From Entrophospora sp. SA101 (Eukaryota > Glomeromycota > Glomeromycetes > Entrophosporales > Entrophosporaceae): a stretch of DNA of 25,682 bases. The stretch's first letter is position 1; each line of letters opens with the position of its first letter. A program made the position numbers and the translations under genes. Shown here in pieces: positions 19,710-25,682 of this stretch. The DNA is taken from NCBI GenBank assembly GCA_958430865.1, contig CAUDNR010000519.1, positions 1,806 to 27,487 on the forward strand, read 5' to 3'. A model generated the notes under the pieces. That model made no database searches. It was not told the DNA's origin and was given only the letters and a program-made list of their open reading frames with translations.

Positions 19710-22700
19710 ATGAACAAAGGAATTTTTCGCCTACCATCTGAATTTAATGATGATGATCTTGGTCCATGGGATGTTCTACTTAGTGATTACGCGATCAGAG
19801 ATATGCGAGGGTTGGAGCCTCTCGCGATTAATGCTGTCATGGTGAAACTCATGCAGATATCAAGTGGAAAATGGAAAAAATACAATCTCCAACATACAGT
19901 ACAATCTCACTCTCACATCATACCTATTTATGAGACGGAGCTTCCAGATAATGATGGCTTAAAAATTCTCTGGCAGGTTGATTATGGATTTTCTGTTCGT
20001 AACAATTCATTTATGCAGTATGCGAAGGTTGGACAGTCACTGCGAACCAAGAGCAAATCAAAGATACATTAAAAAAATACTGAATTACTTCATAAAGTCT
20101 ACACTTCCGAGCATAAAAACCGCTGCATATCCCAACATATCAGTAATATCATTTTACCTGCAACCTTTGGAAATGAAGAAGTAACAAAGTCTACCAAGAG
20201 CAGATTGGATAGTATTCAAATTGGTGATGAAAATTTGTTGAAGATCCATGAAATGCTTACCACAAATAAGTTTGTTCCATTATCAAAGGTAGATTATGAA
20301 TGTGAACAGATCATTACTATTACTATTTAAAGATTTAACAGATGTTAAACAATCTTGCTTGCAGAACTTGTTTAAGCCACTTGTCAAGGGTGGCACTGAT
20401 CTTAATTTTCAATTATCTAAGATCGAGCACGAAATTATCAACCATCCTAGATCAGCAATTGTTGTTGGTCGTTCTGGTTAGTGCCGGTAAATCTAGTCAT
20501 ACCCTTATAATTAGGGGAAAAAACTGACATTATTTGTTCTATTCGATACTTAGGAACTGGCAAAACCACATGTATTTTGTTTAGACTTCTTGCATCATAC
20601 TTGAAAAGTCAACTCAATTGGATATCATCTTCAAACAACAACGAGGAGACATTATCTCCAAATGACAATGATGAGAAAAGGCAAATATTCATTACATCGA
20701 GTGAACACCTTTGCTGCAGAGTAAGGGAACATTTCAACAAGCTGCGAGAGTCAGCATTATTTGCTAATGAAAAGATGCCTGCAGCTCAATTTCATGAGTA
20801 TGTTAATTTTGATGCAACAAATGTCACAAAGCTTGAAGAGGAAGATATGTTGAATGACATTCCAAATTCATTCCGTCAACTGACAGATGACCATTTTCCA
20901 TTGATAATTACCTACAAAAAGTTTATCCGAATGCTCCAGGGAACTTATGGCATTGATTTTCAGAATCCAGTCAAACAACCAAAATTCGATGCAAATGATA
21001 ATGATAATCATACAGATGATGATGACGGGAAATTACACCAACAAGACTTTATCGGTAGTGTGTCAGATGTATCATGGAGGCACTTTGTAGACTATAAACT
21101 CTTTGCAAATAAATATTGGCCTCATTTCAATGATTATTATAGGAAAAGATTTGATTGTGAACTGGTATTCTCTGAGTTTGCTATTATCAAGGTATGTGAC
21201 TATATCTAAAATACCTACACCTGCATCATGAATTGATTTGACAGTTTATAGGATTACAGTTATTTTGATTTTGTTAGTTTAAATTTGTTTGCTACAATTT
21301 AACTGTAGTCCTACATAATGTTGTAAGATTTATACCATTAGTTAACTGTTAAGGTAGAGAAACTTCATGGCATATAATGTTCTATTTCAAATTTCTTAAG
21401 GGTTCTAATCCGGAGGGTATACACCTATTAAGAGAGGAATATCAGAAAATCAGCACCAAGAAATACCCAGCATTTCGTTCAAATCGTGATGAAATTTATG
21501 ACTTATTTCAACAATACCAAAAAAAAAAGTCCCAGAATTTCGACTATGACTCAATAGATATGTAAGTGGTCTCAGATAATACATAATTTTTGTTTTTTGA
21601 TAAAATCTTCAACCCTTTTCTTTTAGGACTATTTCTATCTTACGTTGTGCCAAAGCAGAACCACTTGGTGGATTGTATATTCATTAACTATATATTGATG
21701 AATGTCAAGACAACAACATTGTAGATTTAGCACTCATTTTAAAACTTTTTGAATGTGCTGACAGCATTTTTTTTGGCTGGAGATATATCACAATGTATTG
21801 CAAAGGGCTCATATTTCCGATTTCAAGGTAAGGATGGTTATATAAATAATTACCCCCACATGGTCCTTCTTTTAATAACTGTAATGACAATGGTTTAATC
21901 TTAATATAGATTTGAAGGCTTTGTTATATAATTGGGAACTTGATCGATCTAATCTTATCCACCGTTGGCCTAACAACAAAAAATCAAAAAAACCAAAACA
22001 GCCAGAACAGTTTGAAATGAATATTAATTATCGTTCACACAATGGTATCCTTAAACTTGCTTCATCAGTGATCGATCTTATTTCTCACTTTTTTCCTGAT
22101 TCCATTGACCAGCTACGTGAATGTGGCGAAGTTGATGGTCCTCGACCTATTGTCTTCAACGGGTTTGAGGCTGAAACATTCTTTTTCCATGTCTTCTCTG
22201 TAGGTGAGAATGTGGAAAATAACATTGAATTTGGTGCTGAGCAAGTCATTATTGTACGTGACGATGAAACTAGACAGCGCGTGAAGAAAAAAATTGGTAA
22301 TGCTTTTGTATTGATATTAACGGTGCTTGAGTCCAAGGACATGGAGTTTAATGACGTGCTGTTGTATAATTTCTTCACTGAATCACCTGCACAATCAAAG
22401 GTAAAAATATTATGTATTCTGTTTTGGATCACATCTTATCAGCCACTTAATAATTCTTGAATCATATGTGCACACATCTAGTGGCAAGCAATCCACTCTG
22501 CTTTTGACTTTTCTTACGAAAAACATTATATCCTTTCCTCAGAGCTCAAACATCTTTATGTTGCAGTGAAAAGAGCACGGCAGCAAATTTGGATATATGA
22601 TGAAAACTCTGAGTGGAGCGAGCCAATTCGTATGTATTGGAAGCATCGTGAGCTGGTCAAAGTAATTGAAAATGTGAATATGATTGAAGATTTGCCTTCC

Positions 22701-25682
22701 TTGGCCAAGAAAAGCAGTTCATATGAATGGGATCAAAAAGGAAGGGTCTTTTTTGGACAAAAGCAATACGAACAGGTAAAAATCAAATTGAGATATTCTG
22801 CTATCATGCGTTAACTAAATGTAATCAAATCACTTTAAGGCGGTTCTCTGCTTTAAGAAAAGCGGGAATAAAGAGAACCACAAACTAGCAAAAGCATACC
22901 ACTTTCAACAGGTTGCCAGAACTTCTATAGATGATTTTGATGATACCATTATGAAATTCAATTTCGTTCGTGCTGCCGAGGCCTTCAAAAAGTGTTCACG
23001 ACCAATCCAAGCAGCTTCATGCTATCAGGTAAAATCTTTGTTCATTCTTGGCATTTTAAAATTTCAGAAATGGGATGATATCAAATAGTGACTAAAAAAT
23101 TAATCACATCTAAATACTAATTTAAAAATCTAAAAACATTCAGGATATCAACATGCATGAAGAAGCCAGTGACATGCTTGTAAAACGGAATATGTTTGAG
23201 CTTGCTGCTGGTTGTTACCTTAAAGCCAAAAAATGGGACAAAGCGGGTAATAATTTCCAAAAGGCAGAGAAGTATACTGAAGCTTTTGATGCAGAAGTAA
23301 TTAGCTTGATGCAAAGGTAAGCTCATCGTCGTGATACCCTAAACAATTTGATGCAAATTAATAGAGATTTTAGATTTCGATCAAGATATGTTTTGAATTC
23401 GTTCTTGTATATTTTCATAACAATTATATCCATAACCATGTAGTAGTAGTTATCCGCAGAAAGTATCCGCAACTGCAATTTTATTGGTGAGTTGGGATGG
23501 GTTAGGCATATTTAGAAATCAATTTGGCGATTTCAAATATTTTTTGCGGATAACTACATATTAGCATTATATTTCTAGATCCTACCATTTCTAATTTATA
23601 GTTTATAAAAATAATTGTAGCATCATCAGAAAAATTTTTAACGTAATTTAATTTTTTACTGAGGATCGTAAATCTTATGATAATCTAACAATTGTCTAAA
23701 TTATTTAACAAGATACAAACAAGAAATTGATGAGAAGACATTTAACCGCATTTCCCGTCTTGCAAACATTCATTATCGTCGAGAAAATGACAAAGAGATG
23801 AGTCAAAAGGCTCTTGATATTCTTCCTACACAAGAGGAAAGAATGGAGCTTCTACAAGACCATGTACCAGAAGAGCTGTCGGAGGTTTATGAGAAGAGTG
23901 GTGATTATTTCTTTGTTGTTAAAGAACTATGCTCACATGGAAAGTTTGAAGAAGCAACTGATAAGATTATCAGCTTGAAAGACATCAACTCAAAAGACAC
24001 CATTGAGGCATTAAAGTCATTAAAGTGTTTCTTACACCTATGCAGGGTTAATATAATAAAAGATACAATGACAAATACAAATGCCAAACATGAAGTGATT
24101 AGGCTTCTTGCCAAGGCAAGTAATTTTGTCAAGAAACTCAGATCACAATCATTGGAAAGATCTGAGGAGTGGAGAAGCTTTATGAAAGAGTTTCAATTAT
24201 ACTTGGCTTATTTAGATGGGGACTTCAATAGTGTTCATAAGTATATACAATTATTTAGAAGTTGCAGAGAGCCTGTTGCTGAATTTTGTGCAGTAAATAT
24301 ATTTCTGAAAATTATCCCTCAATCAGCACAGTATTTGAATGAAAGATTGCAATGTCTGTTAAGGTTATGTGAATTGACTTTTCCTTTTATAGCACCACAT
24401 CAAAATGCTGAAAATATTGAAAAAATTTTGAAGATATCTTTTTTGTAAATGAAGTGGAGAATCATCCACATGAACAGAAATTTTTTTTAGAAAATCCACT
24501 TCTTCATATGGGATGAAATTAATCATAAAATCGTAGATGATTGGCATGTTTATGAAGTGGATGTTTTGCACCTGAAAATGAAGCAATTCCTTGCTTCACA
24601 CATCTTTGAGCTCATCTATGAGGTTGACTATAAAAATAATTCTATTCCAGATGTAAGTTCACACATCTGCCAATTTTTTGCATCCTGTCAAAAATCAGAT
24701 TGCAGAAATCATCATGTGGTTCCAACACCATTAGTTCTATATCAACGCTTGAAACTTGCAAGTCTTAATTATACTGTTGTTCGACAGTTGGATGTAATAT
24801 TTCATCAACATGAGCTACTTAGAGAAGATCAGAGTGTAAAGGTTCTTGGAATACAAAGACGTTGGGCTGAAAAACTTGTTAAATTTCATATTCGTTATCA
24901 ATCACCACAAATAAGCTGTCCAGAAATAACTCAAATGATACTCTCAGAGCTTCCTAAACACACACGTTCTGGACTTATCCAGCTTGCTCAAAATTTATGG
25001 TTGTTTAGAGAATGTGTGAATGCAGACAACTTTGCAGTTATGTTAAAATGCATGTTTATTTTGCAACAGCTGAGGGACAAATTGTGTGTTGATAAATTTC
25101 ATCAGGAAATGTCAAAAACAATAAAGCTTTTATACCCTTATGAATGCCCATTGGTTTTGAGGGCTATGGACATCACCAAGCAATTCCAGTTGGAAGGTGA
25201 CTTTCATTATTCTTTGATAATCTCTACAAAAACAGAATTTGTTATGCAATCTCACATGCAAAAGTTTTTATTCAATATGCTATAAACTACACTCAACAAG
25301 TCCAACTGGATAGCTCTGATGCCTTTGGTGATCTTTTATCTCTCATGGAGTTTACAATATCATTGATTTTTGCAGCTAGTCCTAAATATTGTGATTTTTG
25401 TCTCCCTCAAGCATATCTTGTTAATTATTTTAAAGCATTTACTGTGAAACCACTCACTATGGATAGGCAATATGCTTATGACAGAGAAAACTATTTAGCT
25501 GCAATTGATGATTCTTTCAATCAAGTTAAACAGTTTCTTCTCCAAAAGGAATGCGGATCGAATATTACCCTTCGACTGATACAGCTTTTGGTCCTCATTG
25601 GCTTGAATGAATCTGCTTTTGCACCAAAGATCTTCAATCTTTTCAACCACTTAAACAATAAAATCTTTTCTCCTAAGGCCAA
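19710..25682 (+). pseudogene. TRANK1-like SF1 helicase, second copy, cut by window end
   Basis: Exons 1-9 and most of exon 10 of the helicase locus: 19710-20288, 20365-20476, 20554-21191, 21401-21561, 21627-21827, 21910-22400, 22482-22775, 22840-23028, 23144-23316, and 23713 to the window end. Every lesion in this span is the same as in copy 1: frameshifts near 20030, 20071-20081, 21767-21774 (T8), 24432, 24511 and 25265-25269 (T5), and the TAA at 21685-21687 just before motif II. Splice sites are intact. No private mutation was seen in either copy, so neither has decayed on its own since copying. The 3' part with the second nonsense codon lies beyond the window. Confidence 0.8.
23447..23556. 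mobile_element. TA-flanked MITE in helicase intron 9, second copy
   Basis: Duplicate of 10163-10272: inverted repeats gttatccgca (23449-23458) and tgcggataac (23545-23554) with TA on both sides. Confidence 0.65.

Larger units (their letters stand above)
16348..25682. repeat. Segmental duplication, copy 2 (runs off the window)
   Basis: Second copy of 3064-12398, same orientation, starting inside what was exon 1 of the PARP-like gene: shared sequence begins at tttgaaaagttg, and the base before it differs (g at 16347, a at 3063). Upstream sequence is unrelated to that before copy 1. The match continues to the last base of the window. Confidence 0.97.

Overview
The window looks like nuclear DNA of an arbuscular mycorrhizal fungus (Glomeromycotina, Rhizophagus-like). 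The evidence is very AT-rich DNA with long A/T runs, short GT-AG introns (mostly 63-116 bp), and gene families that as far as I know are greatly expanded in these fungi: a PARP-like ADP-ribosyltransferase-fold protein and a TRANK1-like SF1 helicase with helical repeats. Fanzor (TnpB-like) relics and many short non-autonomous transposons fit the same picture. The organism is an inference from family recognition, not from a search.

Layout. 1-2980 is mostly non-coding: a degenerate A/T-rich tandem repeat (410-870), a minus-strand relic resembling a BED/CGBP1-type zinc finger (1345-1589), and a hairpin next to a 40-codon open frame (2260-2442). At 2981-3822 lies an intact two-exon PARP-like gene. 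Next comes a decayed Fanzor relic on the minus strand (4112-5032), abutted by a 202-bp hAT-type MITE (5044-5245) with a perfect 8-bp target duplication. Degenerate repeats and a trinucleotide microsatellite fill 5500-6086. A 13-exon TRANK1-like helicase locus covers 6426-13494. All its introns keep GT-AG, but it carries about six frameshifts and two nonsense codons. A convergent, unrecognised two-exon gene with one frame break is on the minus strand (14016-15195). A 10-N gap follows (15387-15396), then a broken exon-like fragment (15707-16000) and a small repeat-rich element (16003-16192).

The dominant structure is a direct duplication: 3064-12398 recurs at 16348-25682 (window end) with a constant offset of 13,284 bp. 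I found three single-base differences and no indels, even in homopolymers and the microsatellite. The second copy starts inside exon 1 of the PARP-like gene, so that copy lacks its start. It repeats the Fanzor relic, the MITEs and every helicase lesion that falls inside the copied span. This is either a very recent segmental duplication or an assembly artefact (alternative haplotype or overlapping contigs joined at the gap); the sequence alone cannot decide.

No operon-like logic links the genes. The intact PARP-like gene and possibly the minus-strand gene could be functional. The helicase and Fanzor loci are best read as relics in a repeat-rich, rearranging region.
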